Numbered from the stretch's first letter, positions 27,737 through 36,457 are shown. The stretch is 64,000 bases of DNA from an uncultured Gammaproteobacteria bacterium (GCA_958295465.1 OY282353.1:2347001-2411000); one strand, 5' to 3'. Notes: generated by a model not told the origin, from the letters alone. Made by a program: numbers and translations.

Positions 27737-27912
27737 CGTATCCGTTCGATCCCGGCCAGGGTCTCGTTGTCGTTCGATCCGAGTTGTTCGGTCCGTGGGG
27801 AAGCATCGTACGGCCTTCTGGGTCTGGATTACATGCGCGCTCACGTATTGCGCATCGACTTCCGTCGATCCGCCGTCTCGTTGACGTGACACTCCGCCCC
27901 CGTGCCTGTGTT

Positions 27913-27938
27913 CGGGAACCCGCAATCGCGGGCTCCCG
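27913..27938 (+). terminator. Hairpin between the unknown gene and the iron-sulfur subunit
   Basis: The stem CGGGA-a-CCCGC pairs with GCGGG-c-TCCCG around a 4-nt loop. There is no T-run. It lies 177 bp after the upstream stop and 64 bp before the coxS-type start, so it could be a weak terminator or a leader structure. The surrounding 27737-28002 holds no credible gene. Confidence 0.4.
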
Positions 27939-28002
27939 ACGTCAATCGGTTCCATTCGAGCGTCGGATGCGTCCAGCGCGAGAACGTGCCGCATGACGTG
28001 AC

Positions 28003-29355
28003 ATGAAGACGATCCACCTCATCGTCAACCGCGAGCCGTGCGAGGCCACCGTTGCGGCGCGGACGCAGCTCGCCGAGCTGCTGCGCGACCACCTGCACCT
28101 CACCGGCACCCATCTCGGCTGCGAGCACGGGGTGTGCGGCGCGTGCACGGTGCTCGTGAACGGGCGTCCGATCCGCTCCTGCATCACATACGCACACGCC
28201 TGCGAGGGCGCCGACGTGGTCACCGTCGAAGGCTTGGGAGGCGATCCGGTCGGGGAGGCGCTACGCGATGCGTTCGTTCGGCATCACGCCCTGCAATGCG
28301 GCTTCTGCACGCCGGGGATGCTGATCACGGCGTGGGATGTCGTCACCCGTCTCGCGCCGGTGGACGATGCGGCGATCCGGCGCGAGCTGAACGGCAACCT
28401 CTGCCGGTGCACCGGCTACATGGGGATCGTCGCGGCGGTGCGGGAGGTCGCGCGGCAACGCCGGGGGGAAGGACCGGCGGACGCGAACGGCGTGGCGGAG
28501 GCTCGTGAATGCCTTGGGGCACCCGCCGCTTCCTCCGAGTCCTCCGGGGCCGGCGCAGTCGGCGCCGGCGAGGCGACCGACCGCGACCTCGCCGCGCCGT
28601 ACACTGCGGCCTCCGAAGTCGATACGGCCCATCCCGCCACGGATGTGGCGGATGCCGGAGAAACGACCGCTCGGGACTCCACCACACCTTGCGCCGCGGC
28701 AGTCCCCGAATCCGCCGCTTCCTTCGAACCCTTCGAGGTCGATCCGGCCCACCTGCCTGCCGCGGCCACGCCCGCGGCAGCCGGCGCGGACCGTGCGGCA
28801 ACCCGGACGGGCGGCTGGACCCGGCTCGAACGCGCATTCACCGTGGAGCAGCCCGTCGATGCGCTGTGGGCGCTGTTCGAGGATCTGCCCCGGGTCGCGC
28901 GCTGCATCCCGGGGGTGAGCGTCGAATCGGCCGGCGCGGACCGCTTCACCGGCCGGGCCGCGATCCGCTTCGGTCCCATCGCCGCCGCCTTCGACGGCGA
29001 AGGGACCCGTGAAACCGACGCCGAACGGCGCACCGGTGTCATCTCCGGACACGGCATCGACCCCCGCGGTCAAGCCACCCTCGAAGCGGAGCTGCGCTAT
29101 GCGATGTCCGGCGAAGAAGGCATACCCGATCCGCGGCCCCGCACCCGCGTCGATCTCGCGATCCGCTTCCGCGTCCAGGGCGGTCTGGCGCAGTTCAACC
29201 GTGGTGATCTCGTCGAGAGCTTCGCCGACGTGGTGCTCACCGAATTCGTACGCAATTGCGAGCGGCTGCTCTCCGGGAAAGAAGTGCGCAACGGCAAGAG
29301 CGCGAGTGGCCTCGCGCTGCTGTGGCGGATGATCAGGGCGAGGCTCGGCCTCTGA
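28003..29355 (+). CDS. [2Fe-2S] small subunit fused to a CoxG/SRPBCC domain
   Basis: Residues 1-155 are a CoxS-type small subunit: plant-ferredoxin cysteines C40, C45, C48 and C60 (GCEHGVCGACTVLVNG) and the second cluster cysteines in CGFCTPGM and CRCTGY. Residues about 265-450 are a CoxG-like SRPBCC domain (FTVEQPVDALWALFEDLPRV, then CIPGVSVESAGADRFTG). CoxG proteins help recruit or mature CO-dehydrogenase-type enzymes at the membrane. The roughly 110-residue Ala/Thr/Pro-rich linker contains a degenerate repeat of the type RD...EVD.AH. In standard operons these are separate genes. It is separated from the large and medium subunits by an unrelated gene and a pseudogene. Confidence 0.85.
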   Translation: MKTIHLIVNREPCEATVAARTQLAELLRDHLHLTGTHLGCEHGVCGACTVLVNGRPIRSCITYAHACEGADVVTVEGLGGDPVGEALRDAFVRHHALQCGFCTPGMLITAWDVVTRLAPVDDAAIRRELNGNLCRCTGYMGIVAAVREVARQRRGEGPADANGVAEARECLGAPAASSESSGAGAVGAGEATDRDLAAPYTAASEVDTAHPATDVADAGETTARDSTTPCAAAVPESAASFEPFEVDPAHLPAAATPAAAGADRAATRTGGWTRLERAFTVEQPVDALWALFEDLPRVARCIPGVSVESAGADRFTGRAAIRFGPIAAAFDGEGTRETDAERRTGVISGHGIDPRGQATLEAELRYAMSGEEGIPDPRPRTRVDLAIRFRVQGGLAQFNRGDLVESFADVVLTEFVRNCERLLSGKEVRNGKSASGLALLWRMIRARLGL

Positions 29356-29549
29356 GCGAGCCTTGGGTATGACTCGTCTCTTGCCAGGAGCGTACCCGTT
29401 TTCTGCAGCACTTCGTCGATGGTGAACCGCCCCGGGAATCCCGGAGGGTGATTTGCTTGAGTCCGGCATCCACTGCGCGGATTCGGTGATCGACTTCAAC
29501 CCGGAATGGGCGATCGACTCCACCGGAATGCGCACGCTGGCCAAAATAC

Positions 29550-29690
29550 CCCGATCCGGCGCAGGAAATCCGGAGCCGGCAGGCACCGGATGCCGTCGGT
29601 CCGCAACCGTTCCCGGCCTCGATGGAGCATCGCGATCTCCACCTCGGGATAGTCTTCGCGAAACGCCCGCAGCGACCGCAGAGCAGCAAT
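29550..29690 (-). pseudogene. Remnant of a DUF4143 ATPase C-terminus
   Basis: The minus strand encodes RSLRAFREDYPEVEIAMLHR followed by GRERL and GIRCLPAPDFL, which is the usual end of DUF4143 ATPases. No Walker motifs or upstream part are nearby, and the frame has no proper start. It differs from the ATPase at 1942-3246, so it is an independent relic. The flanking 29356-29550 shows no gene. Confidence 0.6.
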
Positions 29691-29916
29691 CAATCGGAAT
29701 CGCGCCGAGCGTTTACCCGCCCGATCCGGAGTGCGACACGATGCGGCCCCCTGCGGCGTAGACGCCGCCGGCATGAAGGTTCGAGATGATGAAACCGAGC
29801 GGTATCCACGACATTCTTGCGGTGGACGGCCCGCGGCCCCGGCTCGATGTCGGGGTGGGGAGCCGATGCGCAGGGCGCCGGGATGATGGAAGATGTGGCC
29901 ATGACCCGAAGCGCGG

Positions 29917-30324
29917 ATGCCAAGCCGGTCGTCCGTGCTGGCCCGGAAGGCTGAACATCCTTCGTCGGTGAACAGAACGATGTTCGGGAGCAGAGATCGG
30001 ATACTGGATCAATTCCGAGCCGGAGAAGACGGCCGTGCCGAGTGCGAGGAAGTGCGCTTCGGGAATCGAGGCGTAGTCTCCCCCGGCACCGAGGAGCTTG
30101 CTGGTGAGCGGGTTGCGTTCACGAATGCCGAAGGCGGCGTCGTGTTCCTCGGCATAGACGATCCAGGCGCCGTCCACGGGATCTCCCCGGAACACGTCAA
30201 GCCGGGAGATCCCGAATCGGCCTTCAGCATCGGGCACTGCTCGTCCATCCCCTTGATACGGCAGACCCTGAACCGGGAGATCCCGGGTCTCTTCGACGCC
30301 TTGTCCGGGATTCGAGCGCAATGA
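29917..30324 (+). pseudogene. Remnant of an AlbA_2 (Schlafen-type) DNA-binding domain protein
   Basis: The plus frame contains EEVRFGNRG, then AFTNAEGGVVFLGIDDPGAV and HGI, the signature of AlbA_2 domains found in putative transcription regulators and RecG-like proteins. Only about 60 residues of the domain are recognisable. The usual VEFK motif is altered and the following helices are degenerate. It overlaps the next gene by four bases, but no conserved C-terminal part exists. I read it as a decayed gene. Confidence 0.5.
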
Positions 30325-31082
30325 TCAGGTCGTCCACCCGCGGAACAGGAGTGAATGCCGTTCGCGCATCCCGAGCGGCGGTCCCCCGATCGCCCGAGCC
30401 GATCGAACAGTCCGGGCCGATCGATGTGGTGGCCATCCGCCATGCACCGACGACGTGGAACGCGGCGGGGCGCATCCAGGGCCATGTGGACGTGCCGCTG
30501 AGCGAGGACGGGCGCCGGGCGCTGGCCCGGCGCCGGCTTCCGGAGCGGTTCGGATCGTACCGGGTGCATTCGAGCCCGCTCGCCCGCGCGGTGGAGACCG
30601 CGGCGCTCCTCGGGCTCGATGCGCCGGTGCTCGACCGCCGCCTCATGGAGATGGACTGGGGTGAGTGGGAGGGAATGACGCGCGCCGCGCTCGCTACGGC
30701 GGACCCCGGCGCGGTCGCGCGCAACGAGGCGAGGGGACCGGATTTCCGGCCGCCGGGAGGAGAGAGCCCGCGCGAGGTGCAGGTCCGGCTCCTCGACTGG
30801 GCCCGGAGCGTCGCCGCCGGGTCGCCGCCCGGTGCCGCGCGGACCCATCGCAGCCCGGCGGGCAGAGTGGCCCGGGACGCCGCCCGCTCGTCGCCGCACG
30901 TGGTCGCGATCACCCACAAGGGGGTCATCAAGGCATTGATGGGGCTCGCCCGCGGATGGGACCTCACCGGCAAGTCCCCGGTGCGCCTCGACTGGACCCG
31001 CGCGCACCGCTTCCGGTTCGACCCGGCCACCGGCGCGTTCACCCTCGACGAGCCGAACATCCGGCTCGAATGCGATGGATAG
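30321..31082 (+). CDS. Histidine phosphatase family protein
   Basis: This 253-residue phosphatase has the catalytic RHG-type motif as AIRHAPTTWNAAGRIQGH near residue 38, the second-arginine region SSPLARAVETAAL, the acid MEMDWGEWEGM, and the second His in VVAITHKGVIKAL near residue 197. The fold transfers phosphate through a phosphohistidine. Phosphoglycerate-mutase-type or other small substrates are possible. It is 30 bp upstream of a glycosyltransferase and in the same direction, so a shared role in sugar-phosphate or envelope metabolism is likely. About 35 N-terminal residues precede the domain and could be an over-extended start. Confidence 0.82.
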   Translation: MIRSSTRGTGVNAVRASRAAVPRSPEPIEQSGPIDVVAIRHAPTTWNAAGRIQGHVDVPLSEDGRRALARRRLPERFGSYRVHSSPLARAVETAALLGLDAPVLDRRLMEMDWGEWEGMTRAALATADPGAVARNEARGPDFRPPGGESPREVQVRLLDWARSVAAGSPPGAARTHRSPAGRVARDAARSSPHVVAITHKGVIKALMGLARGWDLTGKSPVRLDWTRAHRFRFDPATGAFTLDEPNIRLECDG

Positions 31083-31112
31083 CGGCGGAGAGCGCCGCGT
31101 GGTTGCTCTCCC

Positions 31113-32291
31113 GTGACCGCCCCGGCCGCCGCGCCCAGGGTGATGTGCTGGGTCCAGCACCTGATGGGGATCGGCCACCAGCGCCGGGCCGCCGCCATCG
31201 CGCTGGCCCTCGCCGGGAGAGGGGCGGACGTCGTGTACGTGACCGGCGGGGCGGAGATCCCGGGTCTCGCGCCCGGCTGGCCCGGTCGGGTGCGCGTCGT
31301 CGCGCTTCCCGCCGTCCGGGTCGCGGATGCCGGCTACCGCGCCTTGGTGGATGCGGGCGGGTGCGAGGTCGACGACGCCTGGCGGGCCGTGCGCCGGGAT
31401 CTGCTGCTCGCCGCGTTCGAGGAGCACGCGCCGCACGTGCTCGTCACCGAGACCTGGCCGTTCGGCCGCCGGCTGCTGCGCTTCGAGCTGGAACCGTTGG
31501 TCGAGCGCGCCCGGGCCGCGGGGTGCCGGCGGGTCAGCTCCATCCGCGACGTGCTCCAGCCGCCGTCGAGCCCGGTCAGGGCGCGGGCGGCGGCGAACCG
31601 TGTACTGGAATCCTTTGACGTGGTGCTCGTGCACGGTGATCCCGCCTTCGTCCCGTTCGATGCGAGCTTCCCCGAGACGGAGCGGATCCGGACGCGCATC
31701 CGGTATACGGGGTACGTCACGGCAGGGGAGAGGGGGCCGGCCGCGCCGCCCGGGGTGGGGGAGGGCGAGATCGTCGTTTCCGCCGGCGGCGGGGTGGTCG
31801 CGCACCGCCTCGTGGACGCCGCCCTCGCCGCGGCGTGTCTCGACTCTCGTCTCCGGTGGCGGATCCTCGCCGGGCCGAACGCCGGCGAAGACGCCTTCGC
31901 CGGCTGGCGCCGGGCCGCGGCGGCGAACGTGGTCGTGGAGCCGAACCGCGCGGACTTCGGATCGCTTCTCTCGCGGGCGCGGGTCTCCGTCTCCCAGGCC
32001 GGCTACAACACCGTCACCGACCTCCTGGCCGCCGGCACGCCGGCGGTGCTCGTGCCGTTCTCCGCCGGGGGCGAGCGTGAGCAGTCGATCCGCGCCCGGA
32101 CCCTCGCCGAAGCGGGGTTCGCGCGGGTGGTCGAGGAGGATCGCCTGACCCCCGACACCCTGCTGGAAGCGATCCGCGCCGCACCCGCGCCGGACGCAGG
32201 CCGGGCACGCATCCGGCTCGACGGCGCCGCGGAGAGCGCCGATGCCATCATCGAAATCGCCCGTGACGTTGCCGATTCGTCCCGACGCTGA
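31113..32291 (+). CDS. MurG-like glycosyltransferase (COG4671-type)
   Basis: This is a 392-residue GT-B-fold protein from a GTG start; an ATG at 31141 is an alternative. The N-terminal domain has the glycine/His motif HLMGIGHQRRAAAIALAL. The C-terminal domain shows IVVSAGGGVVAHRLVDAAL and the nucleotide-sugar binding SVSQAGYNTVTDLLAAGTPA with PFSAGGEREQSIRA. This pattern matches predicted glycosyltransferases related to MurG. The neighbours are a histidine phosphatase and a polysaccharide deacetylase, suggesting a small envelope-glycan pathway. The substrate is unknown. Confidence 0.8.
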   Translation: MTAPAAAPRVMCWVQHLMGIGHQRRAAAIALALAGRGADVVYVTGGAEIPGLAPGWPGRVRVVALPAVRVADAGYRALVDAGGCEVDDAWRAVRRDLLLAAFEEHAPHVLVTETWPFGRRLLRFELEPLVERARAAGCRRVSSIRDVLQPPSSPVRARAAANRVLESFDVVLVHGDPAFVPFDASFPETERIRTRIRYTGYVTAGERGPAAPPGVGEGEIVVSAGGGVVAHRLVDAALAAACLDSRLRWRILAGPNAGEDAFAGWRRAAAANVVVEPNRADFGSLLSRARVSVSQAGYNTVTDLLAAGTPAVLVPFSAGGEREQSIRARTLAEAGFARVVEEDRLTPDTLLEAIRAAPAPDAGRARIRLDGAAESADAIIEIARDVADSSRR

Positions 32292-32328
32292 AATGCGGCG
32301 GGCATGGGCATTACGATTTCGTGTGTCC

Positions 32329-32430
32329 TTACTTCGGTTTCGGCGGAGACGGCGCCGGACGTGGGGGAGGTGGAGGAGGTGGCGGATCGGGTGGTCTCGG
32401 TGGGCGACCGGCAGAACCCCTTCTTGGCAT
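32329..32430 (-). CDS. 33-residue proline-rich peptide
   Basis: This short gene encodes a 33-residue peptide starting MPRRGSAGRPPRPPD, followed by a run of eight prolines and a tail RPAPSPPKPK. It has 16 or more prolines, basic residues at both ends and no hydrophobic segment. An AAGGAG ribosome site lies 6 bp before the ATG and overlaps the stop codon of the upstream membrane-protein gene, so the two are translationally coupled. That arrangement is the main evidence that it is real. A proline-rich ligand, or a stalling peptide needing EF-P, are possible roles; neither is shown. Confidence 0.6.
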   Translation of the reverse strand: MPRRGSAGRPPRPPDPPPPPPPPRPAPSPPKPK

Positions 32431-32441
32431 TGCGATCTCCT

Positions 32442-32954
32442 TCAGGATGCATATCGATCGGTCATCACCTTGTACGCAATCTCCGCGCTTTTCCTGTTCA
32501 ACCGCGGGTCTTCCCGAATATCGGAATCGCCAGCCCGCCCAGTCACCCTCAGCGTCCTGTCCGCGAGCTTTCGGATCCGGTTCCGTATCTCGGCGTCGTT
32601 CGAGTCTTCCTGGTCGACAGCGCTCCACAAATCACGCCACTGATTCTCCAAATCGCCACATTCGACGCTGATCGTATGCAGGATGGCGGCCTTCTTCGCG
32701 TCATCCGACACCAGATCCCAAATTACGAGCACCGCTATCAGAGCGCTGGCAATTTCCGTAACCCACCGAAAATCTTCGGGAAGCAGATTCAGGAAGGCGG
32801 AGATGCCTCCAGCCGCCGCAACCAGCAACGCGAACCGAAGTCGCTGGTGGTTGCGCCGGTGCCGGTTGGAGAGCGTGGCGTAGTATTGCCCCAACCGCGC
32901 GGCATCCAGGAAGCCTTGCCATACCTCGTTCCGGGTTTGCTCGCTGACGCTCAT
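32442..32954 (-). CDS. Two-helix membrane protein, SLATT-like
   Basis: This 170-residue protein has two membrane segments near residues 38-56 (RFALLVAAAGGISAFLNLL) and 63-80 (VTEIASALIAVLVIWDLV), separated by a short charged loop and followed by a roughly 90-residue cytosolic helical domain with a conserved-looking WRDLWSAVDQ. This layout matches SLATT-type proteins, some of which act as membrane effectors in nucleotide-signalled defence. No cyclase or SLOG gene is adjacent, so that role is speculative. The start is behind GGAGG. The downstream proline-rich peptide gene begins 12 bp after its stop. Confidence 0.65.
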   Translation of the reverse strand: MSVSEQTRNEVWQGFLDAARLGQYYATLSNRHRRNHQRLRFALLVAAAGGISAFLNLLPEDFRWVTEIASALIAVLVIWDLVSDDAKKAAILHTISVECGDLENQWRDLWSAVDQEDSNDAEIRNRIRKLADRTLRVTGRAGDSDIREDPRLNRKSAEIAYKVMTDRYAS

Positions 32955-33125
32955 GGAGTAGCCTCCTACGTCATGGGCGACCGAATTCTACGCGCGATCA
33001 GTCAGCACTGCATAGACTGGATCAGCCACCTGCGCCCGATGGTCCATGGTTGCTTGGGGTTCCTGCGGCAATTCGATATCGGGGAGGTGCCGTCCTGAAT
33101 CCTCCGGCGGACACAACTCGACCAT

Positions 33126-33152
33126 GTGAGCGGCGACCGCTCACGCGGTCGC
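33126..33152 (+). promoter_or_regulatory. Mutually exclusive hairpins before the deacetylase gene
   Basis: GTGAGCG (33126-33132) pairs with CGCTCAC (33138-33144), and GCGACCGC (33133-33140) pairs with GCGGTCGC (33145-33152). Both stems are perfect and share bases, so only one can form at a time. They lie 23 bp before the ATG at 33175. The second stem resembles the REP-like palindromes at 19749 and 56306. The function could be attenuation or simply a REP relic. Confidence 0.4.
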
Positions 33153-33174
33153 CGCCCGTCGGTTCGACCAACCA

Positions 33175-33930
33175 ATGCACTGGTCCGATCTTTCCAATGA
33201 GCTCGATGCGTGGCGCGGCGAAGGCCGGATCGCCTCGATGTGGTGGCGGGACGATGACGCCGCGGAGCCGGGTCCGGCCCTCGACCGGCTCGCGGGCATC
33301 GCGCGCGAGCACACAGTGACGGTGGGGCTCGCGGTGATCCCGGCCCTGGCGTCCGGCGCCCTCGCGATGTGGATCGAGTCCGCGCGCGTCGAGGTGCTGC
33401 AGCACGGATGGGCGCATCGCAACCATGCGGCGGACGGCGAGAAGAAATCGGAGCTCGGGCGCCGCCGCGCGGCCGGAGTGGTCATGGCGGAGCTGTCGCG
33501 GGGCCGCGAGACGTTGCGCGGGCTTGCCCGCGGCCGGACCCTGCCGGTGCTCGTCCCTCCCTGGAACCGGATCGATCCGGCCCTGATCCCGGCCCTGCCG
33601 CCCGTGGGGTTCCGCGGCCTGTCGACGTTCGGTCCCCGCCCCGCGGCCAAGCCGGCGCCGGGTCTCGGGCAGACGAACTGCCACGTCGACGTCGTGGACT
33701 GGCGCGGGGGGCGGGGGTTCGTTGGATGCGATCGAGCGATCGCCGCGGTGGTCGCCCACCTCGCGGCGCGCCGGGCGCGATCGGTGGACCCGGCCGAGCC
33801 GACCGGGCTCCTGACCCACCACGCCGTGCACGAGGAGTCGACCTGGACGTTCATCGCCCGATTCATCGAACGGACGCGGCAGCATCCGGCGGTGCGCTGG
33901 CTCGCGCCGAGCGAGGCGATACTCGGATGA
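33175..33930 (+). CDS. Polysaccharide deacetylase-like protein
   Basis: This 251-residue protein is related to NodB-type deacetylases. The metal-binding Asp pair appears as MWWRDDDAAEPGPAL near residue 23, and the His motif as EVLQHGWAHRNHA near residue 76 (H-x3-H). The proline motif is VPPWNRIDP near residue 125, and a late His lies in LLTHHAVHEESTW. These enzymes remove acetyl groups from glycans. With the glycosyltransferase and phosphatase upstream it may modify a cell-surface sugar. No signal peptide is visible, so it appears cytosolic, unusual for peptidoglycan deacetylases but seen in this subfamily. Confidence 0.8.
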   Translation: MHWSDLSNELDAWRGEGRIASMWWRDDDAAEPGPALDRLAGIAREHTVTVGLAVIPALASGALAMWIESARVEVLQHGWAHRNHAADGEKKSELGRRRAAGVVMAELSRGRETLRGLARGRTLPVLVPPWNRIDPALIPALPPVGFRGLSTFGPRPAAKPAPGLGQTNCHVDVVDWRGGRGFVGCDRAIAAVVAHLAARRARSVDPAEPTGLLTHHAVHEESTWTFIARFIERTRQHPAVRWLAPSEAILG

Positions 33931-33997
33931 GAGAACACTCCCGCGGGCCTTCGATGCCCGATTGTGGTGCGGCATGGGTCCGGCCGGAGCGACCCGG

Positions 33998-34978
33998 ATG
34001 ACCGAAGGACGGCGCGCGCCTGCACTCGTCGTCCGGGCTCTGGCCGACGGACGACCCCGGGACCGCGTCGGGCTCGCGCGTGAGTGCGGGATCGACGGAG
34101 CGGCCCTCGACCGGGCGCTCGAACGGCTCTCGCGCCTGGGGGTCGCGCTGATCGTCGAGCCGGAAGCGGTGGCCCTGCCGCGGCCGGTGGATCTGCTCGA
34201 TGCCGGACGGATCCTGCGCGCGGTGCCGCGGTTGCGGCCCGAGGCGGTCCACCTGCGCTTTGCAGTCGACTCCACCAATGCGGTCCTCGCCGAGCGCCTG
34301 CGCGCGGGGGTCGCCGCGCCGGAGCTCTGCACCGCGGAGATCCAGACCGCGGGACGGGGCCGCCACGGGCGGGGCTGGATTTCCGGCTTGGGACAAAGCC
34401 TCGTGCTGTCCGTCTCCTGGCGCTTCACCACGCGATCGAACGGGCTGAGCGGCCTCTCGCTGGCCGCCGGCGTCGCACTCGCCGAGGCGCTGGCCGCCGG
34501 CGGGTTCGAGCCCGTGATGCTCAAATGGCCGAACGACCTGGTCGCCGGCGACCGCAAGCTCGCGGGCATCCTCGTCGAGGCGAGCCGTTCCCGATCGGGA
34601 ACGGTCGCGTGCGTGGTCGGGGCCGGCTTCAACCTCGATCTCGTTCCGGCGGATTCCGCCCGGATCGATCAGCCGTGGACCGATTTCGCACGGCAGTTCG
34701 ACCGGATGCCGGCGCGAAGCTGGCTGGCCTCCCAGGCGGCCAACGCGATCCTCGATGCCTGCGAGCAGTATCGGGACCACGGCCTTGAACCCTTCGTGGC
34801 CCGGTGGAGCGAACGTGACGCGCTTCGTGGCCGGGCGGTGCGCGTGCTTTCGGGGGGAGCGTCGATGGAGGGAGTGGCCCGCGGGGTCGACGGCGACGGT
34901 GCCTTGCTCGTCGAACATCGCGCCGGCGTTGCACGTTGCCGATCCGGCGAGGTCAGGGTACGGGCGCTCGAAGGCTGA
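33998..34978 (+). CDS. birA: Biotin--[acetyl-CoA-carboxylase] ligase / biotin operon repressor
   Basis: This 326-residue BirA starts at the ATG 33998 (MTEGRRAPALVVRAL). Residues 1-65 form the winged helix (ARECGIDGAALDRALERLSR) that can bind the biotin operator. The ligase core follows: biotin-binding loop AGRGRHGRGWISG near residue 122, catalytic KWPNDLVAG near residue 175, and KLAGILVEASRS. The C-terminal domain has GRAVRVLSGG. It joins biotin to carboxylase carrier protein via biotinyl-AMP. The usual neighbour coaX is missing; degraded DNA follows. Confidence 0.92.
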   Translation: MTEGRRAPALVVRALADGRPRDRVGLARECGIDGAALDRALERLSRLGVALIVEPEAVALPRPVDLLDAGRILRAVPRLRPEAVHLRFAVDSTNAVLAERLRAGVAAPELCTAEIQTAGRGRHGRGWISGLGQSLVLSVSWRFTTRSNGLSGLSLAAGVALAEALAAGGFEPVMLKWPNDLVAGDRKLAGILVEASRSRSGTVACVVGAGFNLDLVPADSARIDQPWTDFARQFDRMPARSWLASQAANAILDACEQYRDHGLEPFVARWSERDALRGRAVRVLSGGASMEGVARGVDGDGALLVEHRAGVARCRSGEVRVRALEG

Positions 34979-35087
34979 TCGGAATCGGGATGCGTCCGCC
35001 GATCGCGGCTTGGCGGACTGCTCGTACGCGGGGGCTGGGCGGTGTGGATCTGTTCGACGATGCCGGTGAGTCGGCTCTGTTCCTGAG

Positions 35088-35470
35088 TCAAGCGGGTAAG
35101 GTGCTTCTCGAAGGCTTCCCGATCCGCGCGCGCTTCGGAGTGGATGGCGTCCGTCGTTTTGCTCTCGGGACGGTAGCGGGCTGGGCGCGGCGCCGTGGTA
35201 CTGCGCGCTGTCTTTCCCGCTCTGGATGCGCTCCCCGATGCCGTTCGAGTTTGCGCCGTCTGATTTCGATCGCTTCGGGACTTTCTGCGGCGGTGATCAT
35301 GCGCTCGATGACGGCCTGCCGTACCGTCTTCCACGCCTCGAGGGCGGCTGTCTTCGCTTCTTCGACGGACCGCTTGAACCATCCGGGGTTGTAGTCGCAG
35401 GGGGTGGTGTGGCCATCGAAGTGCTGGCGGGCGATCGGGTAGCGGTCATTGGCGCATATTCTGCGGCATG
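35088..35470 (-). pseudogene. Degraded minus-strand gene of unknown family
   Basis: On the minus strand a frame without a start reads CANDRYPIARQHFDGHTTPC, then DYNPGWFKRSVEEAKTAALE and a helical RQAVIERMITAAES, which looks like real protein. It then becomes low-complexity Arg/Pro before the stop at 35088. A coiled-coil-like segment in another frame (ADREAFEKHLTRLTQEQSRL, about 35050-35130) may be its shifted C-terminus. I cannot name the family. The rest of 34979-35470 holds nothing else I can support. Confidence 0.4.
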
Positions 35471-35600
35471 TCCGCCACCCTTCGACTGACGGGTAACCGG
35501 ATTCCGGATGCTTACCATGCCGCCTTGGCGATCGAGCACGGCTGTGAATGGATCACCCTCGACCGTGGGTTTTCGGTGTACTCCGAGCTACCAGCCAAGC
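35468..35600 (+). pseudogene. Remnant of a VapC-type PIN-domain toxin
   Basis: The frame reads LRLTGNRIPDAYHAALAIEH, then GCEWITLDRGFSVYSEL, the C-terminal active-site half of VapC toxins with the conserved Asp residues in PDAY and LDRGF. The first 80 or so residues, including the first catalytic Asp, are missing and no vapB is nearby. It is a truncated relic. Confidence 0.65.
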
Positions 35601-35678
35601 AAGGCGAAGTTGACAGACCGGACCGACCGGGACCGACCCCTGGTTCCAGCGTCGCCGACCGGGCGATCGGCCCCGCCG

Positions 35679-36404
35679 TCAGGCGATGCAGCCCAGCTTC
35701 GCCGCCAGGTCGAGGAAGTCGCGGGCGATGAAGTCGAACTCGTGCTCGGCCTCGAAGTCCCGGCGTTGGTGCGGCCCGTACTCGGTGGGACGGGGAACGA
35801 ACGCGGTGCGCATCCCGTGGGAGGCGGCGTGCACGAGGTCGTCGTTGTGGGCCGCGACCATCACCACACGCTCCGGGGGAAGGTCCAGGTACGCGCAGGT
35901 CCCGAGGTACGCCTCGGGCAGTGGCTTGTAGGCGCGGCAGGGCTCGGCGCCTAGGATCGCGTCCCACGGCAGGTTGGCGCGTCGTGCCATGTTCACCATC
36001 ATCGCGACGTTGCCGTTCGAGCAGGTGCCGAGGATGTAGCGCCGGCGCATGGCGGTGAGGCCCGCGACGCAGTCCGGCCAGGGATCGAGGCGGTGCCACG
36101 CGCGGTTGAAGTCGTCGATGCCAGTCTCGTCGAGCCCTCGGATGCCGAACGACTCGATGAGCGTGCACAGGCTCTCGCGATGCAGATCGTCGAGCCGGGT
36201 CCATGCGCGCTTGCCGCTTCTCACCCGCTCCATCGCGGGCTGGTACATCCCCCGCCAAGCGTCCGCGAACGCCTCCCAGTCGGCCTCGATCCCGAGGCGC
36301 CGGCCGAGCGCGCGGCCCTCGCGGATGATGCTCGTGCGCCAGTCCACCACGGTGCCGAACACGTCGAAGACGAGCGCCTCGATCTGCGCGGGGTCGACTG
36401 CCAT
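35679..36404 (-). CDS. Haloacid dehalogenase type II (HAD superfamily)
   Basis: This 241-residue hydrolase starts at the ATG 36404 behind GGAGG. The nucleophile Asp14 lies in LVFDVFGTVVDWRTS, motif II is TCSNGNVAM, the catalytic Lys is in CRAYKPLPEAYL and motif IV is VVMVAAHNDDLVHA, which matches type II haloacid dehalogenases rather than phosphatases. These release halide from 2-haloacids to give hydroxyacids. It is the last gene of the ABC transporter operon (53 bp after the permease), suggesting its substrate may be imported by it, or simple co-transcription. Confidence 0.83.
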   Translation of the reverse strand: MAVDPAQIEALVFDVFGTVVDWRTSIIREGRALGRRLGIEADWEAFADAWRGMYQPAMERVRSGKRAWTRLDDLHRESLCTLIESFGIRGLDETGIDDFNRAWHRLDPWPDCVAGLTAMRRRYILGTCSNGNVAMMVNMARRANLPWDAILGAEPCRAYKPLPEAYLGTCAYLDLPPERVVMVAAHNDDLVHAASHGMRTAFVPRPTEYGPHQRRDFEAEHEFDFIARDFLDLAAKLGCIA

Positions 36405-36457
36405 GACGAGGTTCCTCCGGCCTGCTGCGAGCGATGGCGGCCGGTCGGGACGGGATA

